A DNA stretch of 51,989 bases from Bacteroidales bacterium. Lineage in GTDB: Bacteria; Bacteroidota; Bacteroidia; Bacteroidales; Bacteroidaceae. Both the position numbers and the translations under genes were made by a program. Location of the stretch: contig JALFUO010000092.1 of assembly GCA_022784065.1 (NCBI GenBank), positions 1-51,989 on the forward strand. Direction: 5' to 3'. This document shows, piece after piece, positions 34,852 through 44,138 of this stretch. The number at the start of each line of letters is the position of its first letter. The first letter of the stretch is position 1. The notes beneath the pieces were generated by a model. The model was not told the DNA's origin, did no database searches, and saw nothing but the letters and a program-made list of their open reading frames with translations.

Positions 34852-35532
34852 CTATGCCTTGCCCCTTCCCTCAACGATGAGCACGAACTCGCCGCGCGGT
34901 TCGTTGGCTTCGAAATGTGCCGCCACCTCTTCCAGCGTGCCGCGCACGCATTCCTCATGCAGTTTGGAAATTTCGCGGCAGGCGGCGCAGCGGCGTTCGG
35001 CGCCGAAGGCTTCGGCCAGTTGGCGCAGGGTCTTCGCCACGCGATAGGGCGACTCGTAGATGATCATGGTACGCGGCTCCTCGGCGAGGGCGGCAATGCG
35101 CGTGGCGCGCCCTTTCTTTTGCGGCAGGAAGCCCTCGAAGGCAAACCGCTCGCAGGGAAGGCCCGACGACACCAGAGCCGGAACGAACGCCGTCGCGCCC
35201 GGCAGGCATTGCACCTCGACCTCGCGCGCCACGCAAGCGCGGACCAGCATAAAGCCCGGGTCGCTAATGCCCGGCGTGCCGGCATCCGACACGAGCACTA
35301 CGGTTTCATCGCTCGCGGCAAGCCTTTCGGCCACTGCCTCGGCCGTTTGGTGCTCGTTGAACTTATGGTGCGACTGCAGCCGCGCCTTGATGTCGAAGTG
35401 CTTGAGCAGCATGCCTGTCGTGCGCGTATCCTCAGCCAGCACGAGGTCGGCGGTCTTGAGCAATTCGAGGGCGCGGAGCGTGATGTCTCCGAGGTTGCCC
35501 ACGGGCGTGGGCACGAGATAGAGTTTTCCCAT
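34852..35532 (-). CDS. rsmI: 16S rRNA (cytidine(1402)-2'-O)-methyltransferase RsmI
   Basis: 226 residues of the tetrapyrrole-methylase fold: LYLVPTPVGNLGDITLRAL (4-22), LAEDTRTTGMLL, SDAGTPGISDPG (SAM-binding loop) and PGATAFVPALVSSGLP. It uses S-adenosylmethionine to 2'-O-methylate C1402 of 16S rRNA. It is the first gene of a minus-strand run of five. The promoter TACCTTTG ends only four bases before the ATG. Confidence 0.95.
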   Translation of the reverse strand: MGKLYLVPTPVGNLGDITLRALELLKTADLVLAEDTRTTGMLLKHFDIKARLQSHHKFNEHQTAEAVAERLAASDETVVLVSDAGTPGISDPGFMLVRACVAREVEVQCLPGATAFVPALVSSGLPCERFAFEGFLPQKKGRATRIAALAEEPRTMIIYESPYRVAKTLRQLAEAFGAERRCAACREISKLHEECVRGTLEEVAAHFEANEPRGEFVLIVEGRGKA

Positions 35533-35536
35533 GCTG

Positions 35537-35544
35537 CAAAGGTA
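35537..35544 (-). promoter_or_regulatory. rsmI promoter, -7 element TACCTTTG
   Basis: TACCTTTG matches TAnnTTTG and lies four bases upstream of the ATG at 35532, so transcription should begin at or next to the start codon and the message would be leaderless. Confidence 0.55.
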
Positions 35545-35768
35545 TGAATTATTTTACAACGCGCCCTGCTCTTTCCCCCTGCAAAATGGCATTATCATAC
35601 TTAATAATGCTAAAACGCCGCCGCGCCGCCGCCATTATCTCCGAAATATTTTTCCCGAGCGGGGACACGACGCCGCGAAAAAAGGCAAAGATATCAAGGC
35701 AAATCTTAAACATTGCTGAAACGCCGTTTTTTATCTTATAAGAAAATGCACCCGTGCCAAAAAATACG

Positions 35769-35776
35769 TAATTTTG
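35769..35776 (+). promoter_or_regulatory. maeB promoter, -7 element TAATTTTG
   Basis: TAATTTTG lies 33 bases upstream of the ATG at 35810, predicting a leader of about 27 AT-rich bases without a Shine-Dalgarno sequence. Confidence 0.6.
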
Positions 35777-35809
35777 CCCTGCAGAAACTATTTTACATTA
35801 GATATCTAT

Positions 35810-38104
35810 ATGGTCAAGATTACCAAAGAAGCAGCCCTGCTCTACCACTCGCAAGGCAAGCCGGGCAAGATTGAAGTAGTGCCCACCAAACCCTATCGCA
35901 CCCAAACCGACCTTTCGCTCGCCTACTCGCCCGGCGTGGCTGAGCCGTGCCTCGAAATTCAGAAAAACCCGCACGATGCCTACAAATACACCAACAAAGG
36001 CAACCTCGTGGCCGTGATTTCCAACGGCACCGCCGTGCTCGGCCTCGGCGACATCGGCGCGGTGAGCGGCAAGCCCGTGATGGAAGGCAAGAGCCTGCTT
36101 TTCAAGATATATGCCGGCGTAGATGCCTTCGACATCGAGGTGAACGAGAAAGATCCCGAGAAGTTTATCGCCGCCGTGAAAGCCATCGCGCCGACCTTCG
36201 GCGGCATTAACCTCGAGGACATCAAAGCCCCTGAATGTTTTGAAATAGAACGCCGCCTGAAAGCAGAACTCGACATCCCCGTGATGCACGACGACCAGCA
36301 CGGCACAGCCATTATCTCCGCCGCCGGCCTCATCAACGCGCTCGACGTGGCGGGCAAGAAAATCGAGGACGCACGCATCGTGGTGAACGGCGCGGGCGCA
36401 GCCGCCATTTCGTGCACGCGGCTCTACGTGGCATTCGGCGCCAGGCACGAGAACATCGTGATGCTCGACTCCAAGGGCGTTATCACCGCCGACCGCGAGA
36501 ACCTCAACGAGCAGAAGCGCGAGTTTGCCACCGCGCGCACCGACATACACACGCTGGCCGAGGCCGTGGCAGGCGCGGACGTGTTTGTAGGCCTCTCGAA
36601 GGGCAACGTGCTCACCAAGGAGATGGTTTGCTCCATGGCTAACAACCCGATTATCTTCGCCCTCGCCAACCCCGTGCCCGAGATCTCCTACGAGGACGCC
36701 ATGGAGGCCCGCCCCGACGTGCTGATGAGCACGGGGCGCACGGACTATCCCAACCAAATCAACAACGTTATCGGTTTCCCCTACATCTTCCGAGGTGCGC
36801 TCGACACGGCTGCCACGGCGATTAACGAGGAAATGAAGATGGCGGCCGCACGCGCCATAGCCGACCTCGCACGCCGCCCCGTGCCCGACATCGTGAACCG
36901 CGCCTACCACGTGCGCAACTTCACCTTCGGCCCCGACTACTTCATTCCGAAACCCGTGGACCCGCGCCTCATCACGGAGGTCTCCATGGCCGTGGCGCGC
37001 GCAGCAATGGAAAGCGGCGTGGCACGCAAGCCCATCGAGGACTGGAAGGCTTACCGCCAGCACCTGCGCGAACTGATGGGGCAGGAAAGCAAGTTCACCC
37101 AGAACCTCTACGACACGGCACGCATGAACCCCAAGCGCGTGGTCTTTGCCGAAGGCACCCACCCCACGATGCTCGAAGCAGCCGTGAAAGCCAAGGCCGA
37201 AGGCATCTGCCACCCCGTGCTCCTCGGCAATGAAGACCAGATACGCCGCATGGCAGAGGAGATGGACCTCAAACTCAGCGGCATCGAAATCCTCAACCTC
37301 CGCAATGACGACCAGACCGACCGACGCCGCCGCTACGCCGAAATTCTTGCGAATAAGATGCAGCGAAAGGGCTACACGCTTCAAGAGGCTATCGACAAGA
37401 TGTACGAGCGAAACTATTTCGGCATGATGATGGTGGAAACGGGCGAAGCAGACGCTTTCATCACCGGTCTTTACACAAAATATTCCAACACGATTAAGGT
37501 GGCCAATGAAGTAATCGGCATTCGCGAGGGCTATAACCACTTCGCCACGATGCACCTCGTAAATTCCAAGAAAGGCATCTACTTCATCGCCGACACGCTC
37601 ATCAACCGTCACCCCAACGAGGAGGCTCTTGAAGACATTGCCCGCCTCGCCGCCTCGACGGTGCGCTTCTTCAACCGCACGCCGGTCGTGGCCATGCTCT
37701 CCTATTCCAATTTCGGCACCGACACGGAGGGCAGCGCCGCAAAGGTGCAGCACGTCATCGAACGTATGCACCGCAACTACCCCGACCTGGCCATCGACGG
37801 CGAGATGCAGGTGAACTTCGCGCTCAACAAGGACCTGCGCGACGAGAAATATCCCTTCACGCGCCTGAAAGGTCTGGACGTGAACACGCTTATCTTCCCC
37901 AATCTCACTGCTGCCAACGCGTCGTACAAGATGATCAAGCAAATGTCGGAGGAAGGCGAGGTGGTAGGCCCTATCCAGATGGGACTGAACAAACCCATAC
38001 ACTTCACCGACTTTGAAAGCTCTGTGCGCGACATCGTGAACATCACCGCCGTGGCCGTCATCGATGCCGTGGTGCAGGAAAAGCTGAAAAGCCTGGGAAA
38101 GTAA
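35810..38104 (+). CDS. maeB: NADP-dependent malic enzyme with C-terminal phosphotransacetylase-like domain
   Basis: The start at 35810 ([22 protein letters not shown]) gives 764 residues, typical of MaeB. The N-terminal malic domain has [29 protein letters not shown] and NAD(P)-binding [11 protein letters not shown]. From about residue 435 the PTA-like domain follows ([39 protein letters not shown]). It decarboxylates malate to pyruvate; the PTA-like part is usually regulatory and inactive. It is monocistronic, ending at a double hairpin. Confidence 0.95.
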   Translation: MVKITKEAALLYHSQGKPGKIEVVPTKPYRTQTDLSLAYSPGVAEPCLEIQKNPHDAYKYTNKGNLVAVISNGTAVLGLGDIGAVSGKPVMEGKSLLFKIYAGVDAFDIEVNEKDPEKFIAAVKAIAPTFGGINLEDIKAPECFEIERRLKAELDIPVMHDDQHGTAIISAAGLINALDVAGKKIEDARIVVNGAGAAAISCTRLYVAFGARHENIVMLDSKGVITADRENLNEQKREFATARTDIHTLAEAVAGADVFVGLSKGNVLTKEMVCSMANNPIIFALANPVPEISYEDAMEARPDVLMSTGRTDYPNQINNVIGFPYIFRGALDTAATAINEEMKMAAARAIADLARRPVPDIVNRAYHVRNFTFGPDYFIPKPVDPRLITEVSMAVARAAMESGVARKPIEDWKAYRQHLRELMGQESKFTQNLYDTARMNPKRVVFAEGTHPTMLEAAVKAKAEGICHPVLLGNEDQIRRMAEEMDLKLSGIEILNLRNDDQTDRRRRYAEILANKMQRKGYTLQEAIDKMYERNYFGMMMVETGEADAFITGLYTKYSNTIKVANEVIGIREGYNHFATMHLVNSKKGIYFIADTLINRHPNEEALEDIARLAASTVRFFNRTPVVAMLSYSNFGTDTEGSAAKVQHVIERMHRNYPDLAIDGEMQVNFALNKDLRDEKYPFTRLKGLDVNTLIFPNLTAANASYKMIKQMSEEGEVVGPIQMGLNKPIHFTDFESSVRDIVNITAVAVIDAVVQEKLKSLGK

Positions 38105-38179
38105 AGGCTTGCCGAACACTATAAGGCGATAGCCTTCAAGGCAAGCAATTTGTCGGTCACAATCGACAGAAATCACATA

Positions 38180-38242
38180 AATTTGTCGGTCAGAACCGAC
38201 AAATTCTTCTAAAAATGTCGGTTCTGACCGACATTTTTTTGT
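38180..38242 (+). terminator. Double hairpin terminator after maeB
   Basis: Hairpin 1 pairs 38180-38190 with 38195-38205; hairpin 2 pairs 38214-38222 with 38227-38235 and is followed by a T tract. The core of hairpin 1, GTCGGTCAGAACCGAC (38185-38200), is the exact reverse complement of the core of hairpin 2, GTCGGTTCTGACCGAC (38217-38232). A third imperfect copy lies at 38152-38167. Confidence 0.8.
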
Positions 38243-38317
38243 TTGTTACGGTTGCAATGCAGAACTTTGCAGGCAGAAAGTGCAAACGGCAGCCGATGCC
38301 GTTCATGCCGGCTTTGA

Positions 38318-38325
38318 TAATTTTG
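38318..38325 (+). promoter_or_regulatory. Promoter of the clostripain-family gene
   Basis: TAATTTTG lies 17 bases upstream of the chosen ATG at 38343, predicting a leader of about 11 bases. Confidence 0.6.
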
Positions 38326-38342
38326 CCCCAATCCCTATCGGT

Positions 38343-39620
38343 ATGCTCCTCAAAAACATCTTTCGCCTCCTGCCTATATATATATTAATATTGTGTGCCG
38401 CTTCCTGCCATAAGGATGAGGCGGAAACGCCTGGGCCCGCCGCGCCCCCCTTGCCTGCCGAGCCGGGGCAGCGCACGGTGCTCGTTTATATGGCGGCGCA
38501 GAACTCTTTGGGGCACGACGACTACCATCGCGATGATTCTTTGGAGATAGCGAAAGGCGCAGATGCCCTGAAAGAGGGGCAGAGCCTTATGCTTTTTATT
38601 GACGACAAAGCCGCTCCGCGCCTCTATGCCCTGCGGGCGGGCTACAAGAAACCGGCGCTGCTGAAGCGCTGGGCAGAAGATGCCAACTCCACCGCCGCCG
38701 CCACGCTCGCCGCCGCATTGGAATTGATGAAGACTTATTGTCCCGCCGAGGAATACGGGCTGGCGATGTGGTCGCACGCCGACGGCTGGTTGCCGCCTAC
38801 GGAGAGCGCGGAGGTAACGCCGCTTTCTTTCGGCATCGACACGGGGAAAAATTCTCTGGCGACGGACAACGGCACGCAGATGGCGGTCGAAACCATCGCG
38901 CAAACCATTAAGGCTGCCGGCTTGCGCTTCCGATATATCTTTTTCGACGCGTGCCTGATGCAGAGCCTCGAGGTGGCGTATGCCCTGCGCGAGTCAACGG
39001 ATTTGGTAATCGCTTCGCCGATGGCCATTCCCGGTGCAGGGGCGTACTATACGCATCAAATGCGCGACGGGCTGTTTAGCGCCGCGCCCGAGGACATTGT
39101 AGATATCTATTTGGCAGATGTGACCGACCCTGAACGCGCAAATGATTACGACGACTACGGCATCGTGTTTTCCGCCCTCCGCACCTCCGCCCTCGAGCCC
39201 TTGGCAGCCGCCCTGCGGACTGCCCTGCCCGCATCGATGGCAGCCGGAAAGACGAGCGCGGACCTTGTGGAAGTGACTAACTATCACGCTTATGCGCGCA
39301 AATATTACTATCGCCCGCACTATTACGATGCCGCAGAGGCACTGACCGCGTTGTTGCCCGACGAGGCTCTGCGCACACCGGTGCTCTCAGCCCTGTCACA
39401 GGCCGTGGTGCGCAAGGCCGCCACGACGCGCTATTGGATAGGGCCGTCGGACACAGCCTACCAGGAGGTCGATTTGGCAACCTACTCCGGCGTTTCTCTA
39501 TTCGTGCCACAATACATCTATACGCGCAACGCAAAGTTCACGCCTTACGGCGACCTGAACACTCTTTTCCAAAAAACGGAATGGTACTCTGCAGCGGGCT
39601 GGGCGCAGACAGGCTGGTAG
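38343..39620 (+). CDS. Clostripain-family (C11) cysteine peptidase lipoprotein
   Basis: The ATG at 38343 follows a promoter and opens a lipoprotein signal ending at LCAASC (Cys19), giving 425 residues. The C11 fold shows VLVYMAAQNSLG, the catalytic His145 in MWSHADGW and the catalytic Cys204 in FFDACLMQSLEVAY, with VIASPMAIPGAGA after it. Such enzymes cleave after basic residues; Bacteroidales lipoprotein members are common. The TAG stop is formed by the first bases of a dispersed repeat (GTAGGGGCG at 39617), so the original C terminus may have been cut or replaced by that repeat. Confidence 0.9.
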   Translation: MLLKNIFRLLPIYILILCAASCHKDEAETPGPAAPPLPAEPGQRTVLVYMAAQNSLGHDDYHRDDSLEIAKGADALKEGQSLMLFIDDKAAPRLYALRAGYKKPALLKRWAEDANSTAAATLAAALELMKTYCPAEEYGLAMWSHADGWLPPTESAEVTPLSFGIDTGKNSLATDNGTQMAVETIAQTIKAAGLRFRYIFFDACLMQSLEVAYALRESTDLVIASPMAIPGAGAYYTHQMRDGLFSAAPEDIVDIYLADVTDPERANDYDDYGIVFSALRTSALEPLAAALRTALPASMAAGKTSADLVEVTNYHAYARKYYYRPHYYDAAEALTALLPDEALRTPVLSALSQAVVRKAATTRYWIGPSDTAYQEVDLATYSGVSLFVPQYIYTRNAKFTPYGDLNTLFQKTEWYSAAGWAQTGW

Positions 39621-39765
39621 GGGCGTTTTGCAAAACGCCCGGTTAATGATTGCCTTATGGATTGATGCATAGTGGCGCACACGACGGGCGTTCTGCAGAA
39701 CGCCCCTACTCCGGATAAGGCGAATGATAGCCCACACAGACAAGCGGTTTTGATTGTTTTTGTCA
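39617..39765. repeat. GTAGGGGCG repeat unit plus remnant of the R element
   Basis: Two inverted palindromes, GGGCGTTTTGCAAAACGCCC (39621-39640) and GGGCGTTCTGCAGAACGCCC (39686-39705), are bounded by GTAGGGG and CCCCTAC. They are followed by GCCCACACAGACAAGCGGTTTTGA...GTTTTTGTC, the right end of an R-type compound element whose left part is missing. Confidence 0.8.
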
Positions 39766-39802
39766 AAGAAGAATACTGCAAAATCGCATTTGCTTACTTC
39801 AA

Positions 39803-39859
39803 TTTTCGTGCAAGCGAGCGCAATAGAGCTTGCTCATATTGCCGAGTGCAGCCGAAAAT
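39803..39859. repeat. Dispersed GGCTGCGCTCGGC repeat, reverse copy
   Basis: Read on the minus strand it contains GGCTGCACTCGGCAATATGAG, the loop AA, then GCTCTATTGCGCTCGCTTGCAC. Its hairpin is the same as in the copy at 49003 but differs from those at 21480 and 46868. It lies upstream of the GH31 gene. Confidence 0.75.
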
Positions 39860-39913
39860 CTATAAAAGCGCACTTTTCCGCCTTGGATTAGTGCGCTTTC
39901 CGCATCATTTGCG

Positions 39914-39921
39914 TAAATTTG
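39914..39921 (+). promoter_or_regulatory. Possible GH31 promoter, -7 element TAAATTTG
   Basis: TAAATTTG matches TAnnTTTG and lies 36 bases upstream of the ATG at 39958; no clear -33 TTG at the ideal distance, so the call is moderate. Confidence 0.5.
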
Positions 39922-39957
39922 TCACATTAAAGAACATATATATTTATTCCACATACT

Positions 39958-42900
39958 ATGAAAAACGTTTCCCTGTCCACCAAAAGGGCTTGCATCGCCC
40001 TGGCAGTTGCTTTGCTGCCGGGCGCAGGCGGTGCGCTGTGTGCCGCTGCCGCGACTGATGCGCCGGGTGCCGTGCAGACCGCACGCGTGGCTGCCGATGC
40101 CATTGCGAAAGCCGAACTGGTAAATTCTACCTCCGTTAAAATCACTTACGCCGACGGGCATACGCTGCTCGTGGACTTTTACGGCGACAACATCTTCCGA
40201 CTCTTCCGCGACGATGCGGGCGGAGCCGTGCGCAACCCGCAGGCACAGCCGCCCGCCGAAATACTCGTGAAGTCGCCCCGCCACGACCTCGGCTCAGCCC
40301 TCTCGCTCGACCAAAAGGCTACGGCCGTGACCATCGGCACGCCCAAGGTGCTGCTCTCGTTTGACAAGCGCACGGGACTGATGAGCGTGCGCAAAACGGG
40401 ACAAGAAACACCTGTGGTGGAAGAACTCGCACCGGCCGACATCACCGAAGCCAAGACTGAATTGACCTTCGGCGCACGCACCAACGAATATTTCTACGGC
40501 GGCGGCGTGCAGAACGGACGCTTCTCGCACAAGGGGCAGAAGATAGCCATCGAAAACACCAACAACTGGGTCGACGGCGGCGTGGCATCGCCCACGCCCT
40601 TCTACTGGTCCACGGCGGGCTACGGCCTGATGTGGCACACGTTTAAGCCGGGCACTTACGACTTCGGTCAGACGGAGCCGGGCAAGGTGAAACTGCAGCA
40701 CGCCGAGGGCTACCTCGATGTGTTCCTTATGGTGAACGACGGTCCCGTGGAACTGCTCAACGACTTCTACCAGCTCACGGGTCATCCCGTGCTGCTGCCT
40801 AAGTTTGGATTCTACGAAGGACACCTCAACGCCTACAACCGCGACTATTGGACGCCTGCCGAAAATGGTTTCATGCTCTACGAGGACGGCAAACGCTACA
40901 ACGAGAGCCAGAAGGACAACGGCGGCATCAAGGAAAGCCTCAATGGTGAGAAGAACAACTATCAGTTCTCCGCCCGCGCCGCGATAGACCGCTATTTCGC
41001 CAACGACATGCCCCTTGGCTGGTTCTTGCCCAACGACGGCTACGGCGCAGGTTACGGACAGACCGCCACGCTCGACGGCAACATACAGAACCTGAAAGAG
41101 TTTGGCGAATACGCCCGCAGCAAGGGCGTGGAAATCGGACTTTGGACGCAGAGCGACCTCTATCCAAAAGAAGGCATCGAAGCCTTGCTGCAGAGAGACA
41201 TCGTGAAAGAAGTGCGCGACGCCGGCGTACGTGTGCTTAAAACAGACGTTGCTTGGGTGGGCGCAGGCTATAGTTTCGGCCTGAACGGCGTGGCCGACGT
41301 GGGCGAAATCATGCCCAAGTATGGCAGCAACGCCCGCCCGTTTATCATCTCGCTCGACGGCTGGGCCGGCACGCAGCGCTATGCAGGCATTTGGAGCGGC
41401 GACCAGACAGGTGGCGACTGGGAATATATCCGCTTCCACATTCCCACGTTTATCGGCTCCGGCCTTTCGGGTCAGCCCAACATCACGTCCGACGTCGACG
41501 GTATCTTTGGCGGCAAGAATGTGCCTGTCAACGTGCGCGAGTTCCAGTGGAAGACGTTCACGCCCATGGAACTCAACATGGACGGCTGGGGCAGCAACCC
41601 CAAATATCCCGAAGTGCTCGGCGAACCTGCCACGAGCATCAACCGCTGGTATCTGAAGATGAAGTCGGAACTGATGCCCTACACTTACAGCATCGCCCGC
41701 GAGGCCGTGAACGGCAAGCCGATGATACGCGCCATGTTCCTCGACTATCCCAACTCCTACACGCTCGGCACGCAGACGCGCTACCAGTTCCTCTACGGCC
41801 CGAGTTTCCTCGTTGCGCCGATCTACAAGGAGACCCGCGCCGACAAGGAGGGCAACGACGTGCGCCACGGCATCTACCTGCCCGAGGGCAAGTGGGTGGA
41901 CTATTACAATGGCGACGTCTACGAGGGCGGCTGCATCCTCAACGATTACGCCGCACCGCTGTGGAAACTGCCCGTATTCGTGAAGAGCGGCAGCATCATC
42001 CCCATGACGAAGCCCAATAACAATCCCACGCAAATACCGGCCGACTTCCGCGCTTACGAGATCTACGCCGATGGCGAAACGGCTTTCACCGACTACGATG
42101 ACGACGGCACGACGCAGGAATACTTGCAAGAGAAATGTTCCCGCACCCTCGTCCAGGCCAAGACGGAGGGCGACTTGCTCACCGTGGACATCGCCCCGGC
42201 CATCGGCGAGTTCGCCGGCATGGTGAAGAACAAGACCACGGAACTGCGCATCAACGTCACCGCCCAGCCCAAGAGCGTCAAGGTCAAGGTGGGCAAGAAG
42301 AAAGTGAAGATTGCAGTTGCCAAGACGCGCGAGGCATATGAGCAAGGGGAAAACGTGTGCTACTACGACCCGGCTCCCGAACTCAACCGCTTTGCTACGC
42401 CCGGCAGCGAATTTGCCAAGGTGTCAATCAAGAAAAACCCACAGTTGCTCGTGAAGATTGCGCCCTGCGATGTGACCGCCGAGCAGATTAGCGCCACCGT
42501 AAAGGGCTTCGTCTTCGTGCCAGCCGACCCCCTGCGCACCAAGACGGGCACGCTCGCCGCGCCCAAGGTGCAATTTGCCGACGACGACGTGAAGACTTAC
42601 GAGGTTGCCCCGTCGTGGCAGAACGATGGCAAGGCCGATTTTTACGAAATAGAATTTAACGGCATGCGCTATACGGGCATTCGCGCCGGAAAACTCGTCT
42701 TTGAAGACCTGCGCCCGGAAACGACCTACGGGTTCAAGGTGCGTGCCGTGAATAAAGAAGGCGCCTCGGACTGGACCGCGGCAAGCGTCACCACGAAGAG
42801 CGATCCCTACGAATTTGCCGTTAAGGAAATCAGCGCACAAGTATCGACGCCCGACCAAGGCGGTAGCGAAGTGGACAAACTCTTCGACTTCGACCCGCGC

Positions 42901-43824
42901 TCCTCGTGGCACACGGCTTGGGACAAGCCCAACGCTACGCCCTTCGACCTCACGCTCGACCTCCGCACCGTGAACACGCTCGAACGCCTCGACTACACGC
43001 CGCGCGAAGACACGGGCAACGGCACACTGCTCAAAGGCTCGTATGTCGTCAGCACCGACCGCCTCACGTGGAGCGAGCCGACCGAATTTACTTGGGCGCG
43101 CGACAATAAGATTAAGACCATCGACTTCGGCGGCAAGACGCAGGCACGCTACATCCGCCTCCACATCACGGAGGCCGTGGGCGGCTTCGGTTCGGGACAG
43201 GAGATGCACGTGTTCAAGGTGCCCGGCACGGAGAGCATTTTGCAGGGCGACATCAACCGCGACAAGCGCATCGACGACAACGACCTCACGTCGTTCATGA
43301 ACTACACGGGACTGCGCACCGTGGACAGCGACTTTGAATATGTCAGCGCGGGCGACGTGAACAAGAACGGCCTCATCGACGCCTACGACATCTCGATCGT
43401 CGCCACGCAGCTCGACGGCGGCGCGCATGCCTCGGCGACCGACAAGGCAGAAGGCACGATCGCCGTAACGCCCAGCAAGACCAGTTACAAGGCAGGCGAC
43501 GAACTGCGCCTCACCGTGAGCGGCAAGAACCTTAAATGCGTCAACGCCCTCAGCTTCGCCCTGCCTTACAACACCGCCGTACTGGAATATCAGGGCGTGG
43601 AACTGCTGAATATGAAGGAGATGGTAAATCTTACCAACGACCGCCTGCACTCCAACGGCCAAAAGGAACTCTTCCCCACCTTCGTCAATCGCGGCAACAA
43701 CGCCCCGCTTGAAGACGGCGATCTCTTCGTCATTAAGTTTAAGGCAAAGAAGGCTGGCAAGTACAACCTCAAAGCCATCGACGGCATACTCGTTGACCGC
43801 AGCCTCGGCATCAAGCAGTTCTAA
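39958..43824 (+). CDS. Multidomain GH31 glycoside hydrolase with dockerin- and cohesin-like modules
   Basis: 1288 residues with a signal peptide (ALAVALLPGAGGALCAAA). The GH31 barrel spans about 60-720: likely nucleophile Asp430 in LKTDVAWVG and acid/base Asp482 in WSGDQTGGDW, 52 residues apart. After the C-terminal beta domains follow a fibronectin III-like domain (about 855-950), an F5/8 type C/CBM32-like domain (about 960-1095), a type I dockerin-like pair of loops starting at Asp1098 (GDINRDKRIDDND...GDVNKNGLIDAYD), and a beta-sandwich tail like a cohesin (about 1160-1288). The architecture resembles alpha-N-acetylgalactosaminidases of GH31, as well as alpha-glucosidases; substrate is not settled. 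It probably acts outside the cell or on its surface. Confidence 0.9.
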   Translation: MKNVSLSTKRACIALAVALLPGAGGALCAAAATDAPGAVQTARVAADAIAKAELVNSTSVKITYADGHTLLVDFYGDNIFRLFRDDAGGAVRNPQAQPPAEILVKSPRHDLGSALSLDQKATAVTIGTPKVLLSFDKRTGLMSVRKTGQETPVVEELAPADITEAKTELTFGARTNEYFYGGGVQNGRFSHKGQKIAIENTNNWVDGGVASPTPFYWSTAGYGLMWHTFKPGTYDFGQTEPGKVKLQHAEGYLDVFLMVNDGPVELLNDFYQLTGHPVLLPKFGFYEGHLNAYNRDYWTPAENGFMLYEDGKRYNESQKDNGGIKESLNGEKNNYQFSARAAIDRYFANDMPLGWFLPNDGYGAGYGQTATLDGNIQNLKEFGEYARSKGVEIGLWTQSDLYPKEGIEALLQRDIVKEVRDAGVRVLKTDVAWVGAGYSFGLNGVADVGEIMPKYGSNARPFIISLDGWAGTQRYAGIWSGDQTGGDWEYIRFHIPTFIGSGLSGQPNITSDVDGIFGGKNVPVNVREFQWKTFTPMELNMDGWGSNPKYPEVLGEPATSINRWYLKMKSELMPYTYSIAREAVNGKPMIRAMFLDYPNSYTLGTQTRYQFLYGPSFLVAPIYKETRADKEGNDVRHGIYLPEGKWVDYYNGDVYEGGCILNDYAAPLWKLPVFVKSGSIIPMTKPNNNPTQIPADFRAYEIYADGETAFTDYDDDGTTQEYLQEKCSRTLVQAKTEGDLLTVDIAPAIGEFAGMVKNKTTELRINVTAQPKSVKVKVGKKKVKIAVAKTREAYEQGENVCYYDPAPELNRFATPGSEFAKVSIKKNPQLLVKIAPCDVTAEQISATVKGFVFVPADPLRTKTGTLAAPKVQFADDDVKTYEVAPSWQNDGKADFYEIEFNGMRYTGIRAGKLVFEDLRPETTYGFKVRAVNKEGASDWTAASVTTKSDPYEFAVKEISAQVSTPDQGGSEVDKLFDFDPRSSWHTAWDKPNATPFDLTLDLRTVNTLERLDYTPREDTGNGTLLKGSYVVSTDRLTWSEPTEFTWARDNKIKTIDFGGKTQARYIRLHITEAVGGFGSGQEMHVFKVPGTESILQGDINRDKRIDDNDLTSFMNYTGLRTVDSDFEYVSAGDVNKNGLIDAYDISIVATQLDGGAHASATDKAEGTIAVTPSKTSYKAGDELRLTVSGKNLKCVNALSFALPYNTAVLEYQGVELLNMKEMVNLTNDRLHSNGQKELFPTFVNRGNNAPLEDGDLFVIKFKAKKAGKYNLKAIDGILVDRSLGIKQF

Positions 43825-43850
43825 GACAATATTAATATTATATGCAATTA

Positions 43851-43880
43851 AGAGGGATGCACCGCACGGCGCATCCCTCT
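43851..43880 (+). terminator. Hairpin after the GH31 gene
   Basis: A 10-bp stem (43851-43860 AGAGGGATGC with 43871-43880) around a 10-base loop, followed by TAGTTTG; a weak T tract makes it a probable rather than certain terminator. Confidence 0.6.
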
Positions 43881-44100
43881 TAGTTTGTGTTTTCTTGTAA
43901 ATGCTTGTTTTATAGGCGTAAATGTGCTAATGGATTCTTTTTGATTGCCTTATTTTACAAGTTTCGGCGTGTAGATTTCTGCCTTCTTGCCTGCTCTTCG
44001 TAGAAAACGGACGCCATTTTGAGTTTTTCAGGAGTAAAGCAAAACCGCCGGCGAAACAGGAAACTTCAACTATCTGCCAAGACAGACCGATATTTTTTTA

Positions 44101-44108
44101 TATTTTTG
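44101..44108 (+). promoter_or_regulatory. Promoter of the transglutaminase-like gene
   Basis: TATTTTTG matches TAnnTTTG, 31 bases upstream of the ATG at 44139. Confidence 0.55.
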
Positions 44109-44138
44109 CATCACTTATACTGTTTCCTTTCTATTCCT

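Noticed and set aside
35798..38176. A 792-codon frame antisense to maeB
   Set aside because: The malic enzyme is certain; the antisense frame is an effect of codon bias.
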